From: Gaiellasilicea sp963829845
GTDB taxonomy: Bacteria > Actinomycetota > Thermoleophilia > Gaiellales > Gaiellaceae
Direction of reading: 5' to 3'
Assembly: GCA_963829845.1 (NCBI GenBank)
Contig: CAWHKD010000019.1
Location: 124,001 to 188,000 of the forward strand
Length of the DNA: 64,000 nt
The position numbers and the translations under genes were made by a program. Position 1 is the first letter of the stretch, and the number at the start of each line of letters is the position of its first letter. Below the pieces are notes generated by a model that saw only the letters and a program-made list of their open reading frames with translations, was not told the DNA's origin and made no database searches. Of the stretch, positions 7,364 through 14,959 are shown piece after piece.

Positions 7364-8326
7364 CTATTGCGTATGCACCACCCCCTTGTTGGCCCTCTGA
7401 GTTACGCCATTCTTGAGCAGGTCGGCGAGGGCAGTGCTAATCGGTTGTCGGGTGTTCTGTTCGTAGTACAAGAACCCCGGAGATGGATTCACCTCGAAGC
7501 AGTAGTAGTCACCGCTGGGCGTCTGCTTCAGATCTACCCCGGCAAGCAAGAGGTCCAACTCGCGAGCGAGGCCCAAGCACGCCTGACCGACCGCGGCGGG
7601 TACCGCGGCGGGCTCCATCTCCACGTGATGGCCTTCCTGGGTTCCGTATCGATAGTCAACCGCCGCGGAATGAACCCGAGAGGCGAACAGCTGGTCGCCA
7701 ACCGTGTGAACACGCACGTTCTCACCAGGAATGAAGGCCTGGAACTGCGCCGGAGCATGACGCAGGAGAGGCAGCCGTTTCAGGTGGTCCGGTGTCAGTC
7801 GCCGGACGATCGACCGAACCCCACTCAGCGACTTGTACACAACCTCTCCCTCCCATTCCTCGTAAAAACGACGAACGGCCGCAGGGTCGTTGGTGACGAG
7901 CGTCGGTGGTGTCAAGAGACCGTAGCGGCGGACGAGCAATGCCTGATATGGCTTGCTGCTGTTGGACATTCCGCCCGCAACGCGGTTGACCACCGCGCAG
8001 GGCAGGTCTTCGAATAAGGCCATGAGTCCGCTGTCGTATTCGAAGTACATCGTCGGACTCCACGCCGCCGCGACATCCGCGGGTGGCATCCGGCCGTCCG
8101 ACCCGAGATAGCGAACGTAGACACCCGTGAGGTCATCGAGGTCGAGCCTCCAACCCGCAGCCTCGATGTACCCATGGATGCTCGACTCCTCCCAGCGCCA
8201 GTTGATCTGGTATCCCTCCGGGTAGAAACCCAGGTCGAGAAACCGGTACGGATAGCCGCAGTCTGCCAACCTGGCGCACACGAGCTCGGTGACGCGATCC
8301 GCCAAACCGCCGGCAACCAGAATCAC
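7364..8326 (-). CDS. ATP-grasp ligase (RimK/MvdD-like)
   Basis: 320 aa from a GTG at 8326, with GAGGAG six bases upstream and a GTGA overlap with the upstream gene's stop. An earlier in-frame ATG at 8434 lies inside the neighbour. The pre-ATP-grasp domain covers residues 1-115, with SSKPYQALLVRRYGL at 123-137. The ATP-binding lysine K165 sits in VVYKSLSG, QAFIPGENVRVHTVGD (196-211) is the central strand pair, the metal site includes D265 in GVDLK, and E278 and N280 lie in FEVNPSPG. All catalytic positions of the RimK-like amide/ester ligase fold are present, so it should activate a carboxylate as acyl-phosphate and join it to an amine or hydroxyl. The substrate is unknown. The adjacent xEK protein is the obvious candidate. 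Confidence 0.85.
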   Translation of the reverse strand: MILVAGGLADRVTELVCARLADCGYPYRFLDLGFYPEGYQINWRWEESSIHGYIEAAGWRLDLDDLTGVYVRYLGSDGRMPPADVAAAWSPTMYFEYDSGLMALFEDLPCAVVNRVAGGMSNSSKPYQALLVRRYGLLTPPTLVTNDPAAVRRFYEEWEGEVVYKSLSGVRSIVRRLTPDHLKRLPLLRHAPAQFQAFIPGENVRVHTVGDQLFASRVHSAAVDYRYGTQEGHHVEMEPAAVPAAVGQACLGLARELDLLLAGVDLKQTPSGDYYCFEVNPSPGFLYYEQNTRQPISTALADLLKNGVTQRANKGVVHTQ

Positions 8327-9243
8327 AAGCTGCTCCTCGATGGCCCGTGACCCATCGACCTGGCAGTCTGGCCTGAAGTCCCCGTCAGCAGCTCCACAAT
8401 CCCCTCCACGATCTCCTGTTTGGCAGCTTCGCAAAAAGCCTCTAGTTCTGGATTTGTCTCAACGGCCACGACGCACGTTCGGCTCGACGCGGGCGCAAGG
8501 GTCACCGTCACGAAGGCGAGGCCCGCCGCCGCCGCGAAGCTGCGCAAACCGGTTTCGAGTCGGGCCCTCTCCGCAGCGGGTTCACGGCCCCAGATCACGC
8601 GCTCTCCGACGACGCAGACGAGCTCCGCTTCGCCGTGCGGGGGAGCGAGCAGGACCGGGGTGATCCGCTGAAGCGCAGCCAAGCCGCCCCAGTCGTCGTC
8701 ACTCGCAATGAGGTACCGAGCGTCACTTGTGACCGCGCCATAGACGACGCCCTCCACACCGCCCGCCGCTAGCCGTCGGCCGAACCGGCGCGCTTCCTCC
8801 TCTACGTTCGTCACCAACGTGTCCAGCACCGGAAGCCCGCAACGCTCGAGAAGCTTTTGCCAGGACAAGAGGTGAGCCCGCGGCCGGTACCAGATCGCCG
8901 GGACGCAACGATTGACCACAGGGCACCGAAGGCTCCACAGCCAAGCGAGAAGAGCCGCCTGCGCTTCAGCTTGGACATACGCCAGGTCTGCAGGCCGCCA
9001 GCCGCGCGGGTCGATCCACGCCGCACGCCGTACCAACACGCCCGCAATGTGATCCTCGTCCAGCGGCGGCTGCCCCCCCGAGGCGACCGAGCTTGCGGAA
9101 TTTCCATTGTCCAATGTCCACGAGAACCGCACCGGATCGGTCACCGGGTTCGCGATCAGCCGGGTTGGATAGCCGCGCGCCTCGAGTGTGTCGCGCACGC
9201 TCATGCAGCAAGCGTCCTGGTGATCGCCTAGGAGGAGATGCAA
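8323..9243 (-). CDS. Degenerate ATP-grasp partner protein
   Basis: 306 aa from a TTG. No ATG or GTG is available before the upstream stop, and MHLLLGDHQD is a normal strand-1 opening. The architecture parallels its neighbour: RAHLLSWQKLLERCGLPVLDTLVTN (122-146) aligns with the ligase's KPYQALLVRRYGLLTPPTLVTN, and VAVETNPELEAF keeps E262 and N264 of the metal motif. However, the ATP lysine position reads VVYGAV (G169 instead of Lys), and the central strand lacks the ligase's charged pattern. It is therefore either a divergent enzyme or a pseudoenzyme that binds the substrate or regulates the active partner. It is first in the operon, with a four-base overlap to the canonical ligase. Cys is unusually frequent near the N-terminus. 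Confidence 0.75.
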   Translation of the reverse strand: MHLLLGDHQDACCMSVRDTLEARGYPTRLIANPVTDPVRFSWTLDNGNSASSVASGGQPPLDEDHIAGVLVRRAAWIDPRGWRPADLAYVQAEAQAALLAWLWSLRCPVVNRCVPAIWYRPRAHLLSWQKLLERCGLPVLDTLVTNVEEEARRFGRRLAAGGVEGVVYGAVTSDARYLIASDDDWGGLAALQRITPVLLAPPHGEAELVCVVGERVIWGREPAAERARLETGLRSFAAAAGLAFVTVTLAPASSRTCVVAVETNPELEAFCEAAKQEIVEGIVELLTGTSGQTARSMGHGPSRSSL

Positions 9244-9469
9244 CCTGCTCTCGTTCCCTTCGCTGAGCTCTTGGACACTACGGCGCGTTCGTGCCGTCAG
9301 TCGCGAACCCGCTCCAGTATCTCACCCTTTCGCCGTCAGATTGAGGGGAGCGAGTTCGCGAAGTTCGCCTCCGCGAAAAAGCGGACGGGTGCCCTCGAGA
9401 GTGCGTGCTTGACGCAGCTCGAACCTGGTGCGACGCTCGGCGTGATCTCACGCGACGAAAGGGGAGACC

Positions 9470-9766
9470 TTGGATACGTACGTGATTCTCCGCCGGAGTG
9501 GTTGGCGTTCCGGTGCTGAGCTCGCCTTGGCCGCGGAACGCTCGCGGCAGGTGGGCGACGAGCAGATGTCGGACGACATTCGCTGGATCCGGAGCTACGT
9601 CCTGCGCGAGGGAGAGTCGGCTGTGGGCACGGTGTGCGTCTACCAGGCATCGAGCGAAGACGCGATCCGCGAGCATGCCTCGCGGGCGGATCTGCCGGTC
9701 GACGAGGTGATCAAAGTCGTGGACACGGTGATCGTGCGACCCGACCCCGAACCCGCCGCGGTCTGA
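9470..9766 (+). CDS. DUF4242 protein
   Basis: 98 aa from a TTG preceded by AAAGGGGAG. The product starts MDTYVILRRSGWRSGAELAL, continues with IRWIRSYVLREGESAVGTVCVYQASSEDAIREHA and ends with SRADLPVDEVIKVVDTVIVRP. This pattern matches the DUF4242 family of small ferredoxin-fold actinobacterial proteins, to which a nickel-binding member has been assigned. The function here is unknown. It is transcribed away from the ATP-grasp operon. The 226 bases between the two genes must carry both promoters, but no clear -35/-10 pair is visible. Confidence 0.75.
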   Translation: MDTYVILRRSGWRSGAELALAAERSRQVGDEQMSDDIRWIRSYVLREGESAVGTVCVYQASSEDAIREHASRADLPVDEVIKVVDTVIVRPDPEPAAV

Positions 9767-9858
9767 GCGACGACAGGCCCGCAACACCGGTCGCGCGTCG
9801 CGGTGCTCAGCTTCGTCAACGACTGATCGCTCTCGCTAGTGGCTGGAGCGTGAACCGA

Positions 9859-11253
9859 TCACCGATAGGCGCGCCACATTGCGCCGGCGAAGTCATCCCA
9901 GGACCATCGTTGGGGTAGGGATGTGTAGTCCTTGCCGATCTGCTCCTTGATCGTTCGGAGGTGTCGACTGTCGTCTTCGTTCATCCAGCGGTCGGCGTAG
10001 GCGAAGAACGGAGGGTGGTTCCAGCGCGCCTGAACGCCCTTGATCAGTCGGGCAGCGAGGGCCTCCGCCACCCAGGCAGCGCTCGTGCAGCAGCGGCGGT
10101 AGTCCTCGCCGAGGGTGTCGGGCCACTGACGAGGCTGAAGCTGCTCATAGGGGCCGTAGCGGCCGGCTGCGTCTCGGCCGCCGTGGCCGGCGAACAGTGC
10201 GCTCGCGCCGGTCCAGCCGCGTCCGATCATCGTCTGCATGTCTTCGCCGAACTGCGCCTTGCCTCGTGCGAGCTCTGGTGCGCCGAGCAAGGTCGCTGCG
10301 AGCAGGATCGGAAGCTTTCGGCCGCTGCCGTGGCCTCCATGTGCGGGCCAGCCCGGATGTCCGGCCCGCACCAGGCCGGCGAGGTCGATCCCGTACTGGG
10401 TGAGGTACACGAGCAGCGGCTCCTTCTGCTCTGCCGAGTAGTTGAGGGTCAGCAGGAGCGCCGCGTTGCCGACGGCGCGGGCGATCTCGCGCCCGTAATC
10501 GGGCATGTAGTCGATCGGTGTGTCGAAGCTGAAGAACAGTGAGTCGATCCACGGCCGCCGAAAGTGGCGCTCGTACTCGACGAGCGACGGCGCCATGCTG
10601 GGCGGACGCAGCCGCGGAAGGAGCTGGCGGCGAAGACTCCTCGATCGGTAGATCGGCGACTTCCTCCCTGCGTACGACGGGCGGAACGCGTCGGCCGGTT
10701 GTGGCGCGGCGACGCTCGTCAAGACCGAGACGGTGCGAACCGGACTGGCGGTCTCCGCGTCGTTGAAAAGCCATCGACGAGTTCCGCCGACCCGGTCGAC
10801 ACTGATCGAGGAGACGAGCGAGTCGCCGGGGACGAGCGTGATCGGGAGAGCCGCTCGGCTCTCGGCCCTGAATCGATCACCCTGCGTCCGGGAGTCGAAG
10901 CCGGTCTGATCGTTCATGGGGCGAATGTTCTTGACGGCGCCGTTTCTTCCCTCGGCTGGCCGAGGCGTGATCGCGGAGACGACCACGCGGCCGACCACGT
11001 AGGGATCGCCGGTGATGAAGCGACCGACCCGCGCGGGACGCGCGAACGTCCAGGTGACCCCGTCCTTCGTCACGGCGCCTCGTAGTGGCAGACGTTCGAG
11101 CGCCGGGGCACGGGGCGCATTACGGATCGTGTAGACCGGAACAGTCGACGCTCCCGCCACCCCGTGCCGGGTCGGCGTGCCACTGGCGACGGTGGCCGCG
11201 ATCAGAGCGACCCCGATCGCCAGCACCCCAATCCCTGTCGAGAGCGCGCGCAT
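9859..11253 (-). CDS. Secreted protein of unknown function, possible carbohydrate-active
   Basis: 464 aa if started at the ATG at 11253, which begins directly with a signal peptide (MRALSTGIGVLAIGVALIAATVASG). A longer 482-aa start at 11307 is possible. The N-terminal half is beta-rich with GDPYVVGRVVVSAITP, PGDSLVSSIS and FRPSYAGRKSPIY blocks. The C-terminal half is helical and rich in Trp, Tyr and His (LTQYGIDLAGLVRAGHPGWPAHGGHGSGRKLPILLA), as in alpha/alpha toroid polysaccharide lyases or related secreted enzymes. No catalytic motif can be named, so enzyme activity is inference. The neighbouring beta-helix remnant on the same strand fits a former carbohydrate-processing locus. Confidence 0.6.
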   Translation of the reverse strand: MRALSTGIGVLAIGVALIAATVASGTPTRHGVAGASTVPVYTIRNAPRAPALERLPLRGAVTKDGVTWTFARPARVGRFITGDPYVVGRVVVSAITPRPAEGRNGAVKNIRPMNDQTGFDSRTQGDRFRAESRAALPITLVPGDSLVSSISVDRVGGTRRWLFNDAETASPVRTVSVLTSVAAPQPADAFRPSYAGRKSPIYRSRSLRRQLLPRLRPPSMAPSLVEYERHFRRPWIDSLFFSFDTPIDYMPDYGREIARAVGNAALLLTLNYSAEQKEPLLVYLTQYGIDLAGLVRAGHPGWPAHGGHGSGRKLPILLAATLLGAPELARGKAQFGEDMQTMIGRGWTGASALFAGHGGRDAAGRYGPYEQLQPRQWPDTLGEDYRRCCTSAAWVAEALAARLIKGVQARWNHPPFFAYADRWMNEDDSRHLRTIKEQIGKDYTSLPQRWSWDDFAGAMWRAYR

Positions 11254-11331
11254 CCTTGCAAGCCACGCTAGCTCAGGGCCTCGCGGTGCGGCGGGCAACA
11301 ACCACATATGTCGGCTTGCATTGCGTCGTTG

Positions 11332-11703
11332 CTAGGGCGAGCACAGAACGTTCCAGCACTGCGGCGTCGAGCCGTTCCCTGAAGCTCGGTTTCCCCCGTT
11401 GTGGCCGGGAGGGAACTCGGCCCAGATCCCGTACCCGCCGTTGCCACTTGCGACGTTTCCTGTGACCACCCAGTACGGCGACTGACTCTGAGGGCCTGTG
11501 ACGGTGATGCCGTTGACGAGATTGTGGATCACCAGGTTGTCGGTGACGGGCGCTCCGTCATTGACCGAGATCCCGTACCGGTTGCGGGCGACGACGTTGT
11601 TGCGGAAGTAGCCGCCTCGTGTTTGGCTCGCGAAAATCCCAGAGCCGTTTCGGACGATCCAGTTGCTCTCCACCTCGGGCGCCGAGCCCGGTGTCGCGAG
11701 CAC
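11332..11703 (-). pseudogene. Truncated right-handed parallel beta-helix protein
   Basis: Visible residues run NVISENESGVLATP (upstream of the first usable GTG at 11703), then VESNWIVRNGSGIFASQTRGGYFRNNVVARNRYGISVNDGAPVTDNLVIHNLVNGITVTG, and end NGSTPQCWNVLCSP. Each about 22-residue rung with N-x-V/I and G-I pattern is a PbH1 repeat as in pectate-lyase-like proteins. Only five or six rungs remain, with no signal peptide. Upstream, the open frame closes near 11835 without a start, inside the divergent dehydrogenase gene's 5' end. The gene has therefore probably lost its N-terminal half. The terminal Cys pair may be a native C-terminus. Confidence 0.6.
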
Positions 11704-11828
11704 GCCACTCTCGTTCTCCGAGATGACGTTGCCCTCGATCCGGGCCGTCGCCCCTCCTTCTTGACGATCACAGCTTCCCAGATCGAACTCGTGTCGAATC
11801 GAGGGTGCGTGTAAGAGTGCACACCTGG

Positions 11829-12737
11829 ATGACCGTCGGCATCGTCAGCCCGGGTGCGATGGGGAGCGCCGTCGGTGCGGCCTACCGTGCCGGCGGCCGG
11901 CGCGTCGTCACGACCGTAGCCGGTCGGAGCGCACGGACTCACGGTCTCGCCGAGCAGGCGGGGCTCGAGCTCGTGCAGGATCTGGACGCCGTCGTCGAGG
12001 CGGCGGAGCTCGTGCTTTCGATCGCGCCGCCCGACCAGGCGCGGGCGATCGCCGCCGACCTGGTCGACGCAGCCGGGCGGACGGAAGCTCGGCCGCTCGT
12101 CTCGGACTGGAACGCGGTCTCGCCGGCGACCTCCCGGGAGCTCGCCCGCATCCTCGCCGACGGCGGGCTCGAGCTCGTGGACGGGTCGATCTCGGGCGGT
12201 CCGCCTCGCGCCGACTACCGGACGCGGGTCTACGTCTCGGGTGCCAGGGCGGCCGAGGTCGCCGCCTCTGTACCGCCGTGGCTCGACGTGCGGGTCGTCG
12301 GCACGGATGTTGGGCTCGCCTCGGCGGTGAAGATGTGCACGGCGTCGGTCTACAAGGGCCACACGGCCCTTCTCGCCCACGCGCTCGCGACCGCGAACGC
12401 GAACGGCGTTCTAGCCGAGGTGCTCGACGACCTCCACGACTCCTTCCCGCGCCAGATAGACGGTGCGGCACGCCTGCTCGCCGTCTCGACGACAAAGGCG
12501 GGACGCTACGTCGGCGAGATGTTGGAGATCGCCGCCACGCAGGCGAGCGCCGGGCAGACGCCGAGGCTGTTCGAGGCGATAGCCGAGGTGTATGCGCGCC
12601 TCGCCGAGACGCAGCTCGCCACGCGCGCACCGGAATCGATCCCGCGCGAGCCGGCGCTCGAGGATGTCCTCGAGTGGCTTGCAGTATGCGGGCGAGAGGA
12701 CTTGAACCTCCAAGAGCCGAAGCCCACCGGGACCTAA
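11829..12737 (+). CDS. NAD(P)-dependent 3-hydroxyisobutyrate-dehydrogenase-like oxidoreductase
   Basis: 302 aa from the ATG at 11829 (an upstream GTG at 11805 adds eight residues). The Rossmann motif VGIVSPGAMGSAVGAAYRAGG opens the NADP domain, AAELVLSIAPPDQA and LVSDWNAVSP are the expected second-half strands, and LVDGSISGGPP is the substrate-loop signature of beta-hydroxyacid dehydrogenases. The C-terminal helical domain resembles the DUF1932 (6-phosphogluconate-dehydrogenase C-terminal-like) group, with VKMCTASVYKGHTAL. The substrate is unknown. The last 17 codons run into the antisense of tRNA-Leu (12687-12770), and the TAA stop is inside the tRNA gene, so the genuine C-terminus may have been replaced by readthrough. 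Confidence 0.8.
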   Translation: MTVGIVSPGAMGSAVGAAYRAGGRRVVTTVAGRSARTHGLAEQAGLELVQDLDAVVEAAELVLSIAPPDQARAIAADLVDAAGRTEARPLVSDWNAVSPATSRELARILADGGLELVDGSISGGPPRADYRTRVYVSGARAAEVAASVPPWLDVRVVGTDVGLASAVKMCTASVYKGHTALLAHALATANANGVLAEVLDDLHDSFPRQIDGAARLLAVSTTKAGRYVGEMLEIAATQASAGQTPRLFEAIAEVYARLAETQLATRAPESIPREPALEDVLEWLAVCGREDLNLQEPKPTGT

Positions 12738-12770
12738 ACCCGGCGCGTCTGCCAGTTCCGCCACGCCCGC
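12687..12770 (-). tRNA. tRNA-Leu(UAG)
   Basis: An 84-base class II tRNA with a long variable arm. The acceptor GCGGGCG (5' end 12770) pairs with CGCCCGC (12694-12688). The anticodon loop TTTAGGT has anticodon TAG. The plus-strand dehydrogenase ends within it. Confidence 0.95.
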
Positions 12771-12898
12771 CTGATGGGACAGCATAGACAGGCGGTAGTC
12801 CAGGTTTTACCCACGGTTTGCGAATCCGCCCTATAACCAGTGCAGGGGGACTGAATCGAGTGGGGGAAACGCGAAAATCGTGGTCGCAGCGACGAGGA

Positions 12899-12970
12899 TG
12901 GCCCCGGGAGGAATCGAACCTCCGCACGCAGGTTCGAAGCCTGCCGCTCTATCCACTGAGCTACGGGGCC
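12899..12970 (-). tRNA. tRNA-Arg(UCG)
   Basis: The acceptor GGCCCCG (from 12970) pairs with CGGGGCC (12906-12900). The stem GCAGG/CCTGC holds loop CTTCGAA with anticodon TCG, and the T arm is GGAGG TTCGATT CCTCC. Confidence 0.95.
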
Positions 12971-13019
12971 GCTCGCGGTCAGTATGCCCCACGTCTCGAC
13001 GCTATCCTGTGGGCGTCGA

Positions 13020-13093
13020 GGTGGCGGTAGCTCAGTTGGTAGAGCCCCGGGTTGTGGTCCCGGTGGTCGCGGGTTCGAGTCCCGTTCGCCACC
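13020..13093 (+). tRNA. tRNA-His(GUG)
   Basis: The stem CCGGG/CCCGG encloses loop TTGTGGT with anticodon GTG. G at 13020 pairs with C at 13093 as the extra G-1:C73 pair diagnostic of tRNA-His. Confidence 0.95.
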
Positions 13094-13148
13094 CCTCTAA
13101 GCGTTCCGTGCAGGAGCATCCGGCGAACAGGGAATACTCACGGCCGCA

Positions 13149-13913
13149 ATGAGATTCCCTTGGAGCGTCTTCCGTGTGTCGAGTCTGCTGGCAGTCGCCG
13201 TGCTGGCCGGCTACCTGTGGCTCGACGCGCTCGAGGGCGACCCCGAAGCCGTCAGCCGCGTGTTTCCGCCGCGGTCGTTCTCCGAGCGGGGCGATCCGCC
13301 CGTCATCTACGTGCCGGACGTGACGCCGCCGCAGAGCCGCCCGCCCGCCGCAGGACCGGGCGCCGAACGGTCGCGGGCCGAGGCGCAGGCGCGCCGCCGT
13401 GCTGCCGCGGCTCGGGCGCGCACCGCCGCGCCGACCACCGCCGCAACGAGCTCACCGCAGCCGACGACCGGCGGCTCCCCGTCGAGCCCGACCGGCGCAC
13501 CGACGGTCGCTCCCGAATCACCAGTCGTTCCGAAACCGGCTCCGAAGCCCACGCCCAAGCCGGCTCCCACGCCGACGCCGGTTCCCACCCCGAGCCCTGC
13601 CCCGACGCCGACGCCCTCTCCCGTCCCGACGCCGGGTGGGGGCGGCCAGAGCCCCGGCGCGCAGCCGACGCCCGCTCCGGGCACGCCGAGCCCGGCACCG
13701 ACCCCGGAGCCCACCCCTCCGCCACTGGCGCATACGCCGGCGCCGCCACACACGCCCGCGCCGCCACACGTAGCCGCACCGGAGCCCGATCCGCTGCCGC
13801 CGCCTGAGCCCACCGAGGAGCGGCCCGGCTGGGGTCACGGGGATCCGAACCATCATCACACCGGCCCGCCCGGTCAGGAGGACAAGGAGAAGCACCAGGG
13901 CAAGAAGAAGTAG
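13149..13913 (+). CDS. Pro/Thr-rich anchored surface protein (hypothetical)
   Basis: 254 aa. An N-terminal hydrophobic helix (SSLLAVAVLAGYLWL, about residues 11-25) acts as a signal anchor. A short Ala/Arg helical stretch is followed by about 110 residues of PTP/PAP repeats (KPTPKPAPTPTPVPTPSPAP and similar). The C-terminal tail is rich in His, Gly and charged residues (GWGHGDPNHHHTGPPG) and ends in a lysine run. This is the layout of a cell-wall-spanning stalk with a metal-binding or charged tip. There is no enzymatic domain. A second protein of the same design is encoded at 60294-61076. It lies just after tRNA-His and 32 bases before the DUF4234 gene on the same strand. Confidence 0.65.
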   Translation: MRFPWSVFRVSSLLAVAVLAGYLWLDALEGDPEAVSRVFPPRSFSERGDPPVIYVPDVTPPQSRPPAAGPGAERSRAEAQARRRAAAARARTAAPTTAATSSPQPTTGGSPSSPTGAPTVAPESPVVPKPAPKPTPKPAPTPTPVPTPSPAPTPTPSPVPTPGGGGQSPGAQPTPAPGTPSPAPTPEPTPPPLAHTPAPPHTPAPPHVAAPEPDPLPPPEPTEERPGWGHGDPNHHHTGPPGQEDKEKHQGKKK

Positions 13914-13945
13914 GCCGGGCGGACTCGAGAACGGAGGGAGGCACG

Positions 13946-14371
13946 ATGGCACAGGAGCTCCAGATCGCAGGTGCGGGGTCGACGGCGAAGGTGCGGAACC
14001 CGATCGTGGTGGCAGTCCTCACCGTGGTCACGCTCCTTATCTATCTCGTCTTCTGGTGGTACTTCATCAACCGCGAGCTCGCCGATCTCGGTCGTGCGAA
14101 GGGGACGAGCGAGCTCGGCGACAGCCCTGCGAAGTCGACGCTCGCACTCTTCCCGGGCGCGCTCCTGATCGTGCCTGCGCTCTGGACGACGGTGACCACG
14201 TTCAAGCGCGTGCAAGCGGCGCAGCGCCTGACCGGGCAGACGCCGATCAACGGCTGGCTCGGCCTGGTGCTCTACCTCGTCATCTCGCCGGTCCTGTACG
14301 CATACATGCAGAGTGGGCTGAACAGCACCTGGAAGGCGCAGGCGAGCGAGAGCGAGCCCGCGCCAGCCTGA
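13946..14371 (+). CDS. DUF4234 membrane protein
   Basis: 141 aa with three hydrophobic segments: PIVVAVLTVVTLLIYLVFWWYFI (about 16-38), FPGALLIVPALWTTVTTF (about 70-87) and INGWLGLVLYLVISPVLYAYM (about 100-120). The motif YLVFWWYFINRELADL and the terminal YMQSGLNSTWK match the DUF4234 family. An AGGGAGG ribosome site precedes the ATG. No biochemical role is known for the family. It is on the same strand as the Pro-rich protein and ends three bases before a convergent histidine phosphatase. Confidence 0.82.
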   Translation: MAQELQIAGAGSTAKVRNPIVVAVLTVVTLLIYLVFWWYFINRELADLGRAKGTSELGDSPAKSTLALFPGALLIVPALWTTVTTFKRVQAAQRLTGQTPINGWLGLVLYLVISPVLYAYMQSGLNSTWKAQASESEPAPA

Positions 14372-14373
14372 CG

Positions 14374-14955
14374 TCAGCCGACGATGGCACGGATCCGCGC
14401 GACCGCGCGCGAGAGCCCGTCCTCGTCGAAGAGATGCGGGACGCAGTTGCCGAGCTCGTGTGCGGGGCCGTCCAACTCGTTCGAGCCGGCGGCGGCGTTG
14501 ATCGCATAGCGCACCGGGATCTCGTGGCAGACGACGAGGATACGGCTCTCCGCCCGGGCGACAAGGCGCTCGTAGGCGGCCGCGTACCTGCGGGCGGCGT
14601 CGTCGAGGCTCTCCCCACCCGGGAACGCGTCGCCTCGGGTGTGCTCGCGTTTCCAGGCGCGGTAGTCGTCGATCGAGCGGCCCTCGAGCTCGCCGACGTC
14701 GATGTCGTCGAGCAGCGGCTCGACGATGACGGGGACGGCACGTCCTTCGAGCGCGATCCTCGCGGTCGCCCGAGTGCGGCCGAAACGAGTGTGCACACAG
14801 AGGTCGAGCTCGATCCCGGCCAGCTGGAGTGCGAGCCCGCCCGCCTCGGCCTCGCCCTGCGCCGTGAGGCCTACGGGCACGTCCGAGTCGCCGTTGACGC
14901 GGCGGGTCGCGTTCAGCTCCGACTGCCCGTGCCGGACGAGGACGAAGAGGCGCAC
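14374..14955 (-). CDS. Histidine phosphatase family protein
   Basis: 193 aa of the phosphoglycerate-mutase-like branch. The catalytic LVRHGQSELN motif carries the nucleophilic His at residue 9. The second-half arginine is in HTRFGRTRATARIAL, the acid residue region is LDDIDVGELEGRSIDDY, and ILVVCHEIPVRY holds the second catalytic His. The protein is full length for small broad-specificity phosphatases, which act on phosphoesters such as alpha-ribazole phosphate or sugar phosphates. The substrate cannot be chosen from sequence. It follows the amidohydrolase by four bases on the minus strand, so the two probably form an operon. Confidence 0.88.
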   Translation of the reverse strand: MRLFVLVRHGQSELNATRRVNGDSDVPVGLTAQGEAEAGGLALQLAGIELDLCVHTRFGRTRATARIALEGRAVPVIVEPLLDDIDVGELEGRSIDDYRAWKREHTRGDAFPGGESLDDAARRYAAAYERLVARAESRILVVCHEIPVRYAINAAAGSNELDGPAHELGNCVPHLFDEDGLSRAVARIRAIVG

Positions 14956-14959
14956 CCGC

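Noticed and set aside
9244..9469. A hidden gene between the ATP-grasp operon and the DUF4242 gene
   Set aside because: The 226 bases contain no ORF with a start signal on either strand. They are best taken as the divergent promoter region, although no clear -35/-10 pair is visible.
13520..13780. CRISPR-like or tandem DNA repeats
   Set aside because: The short CCGACGCC-type repeats encode the Pro-Thr stalk. They have no spacer structure or constant length.
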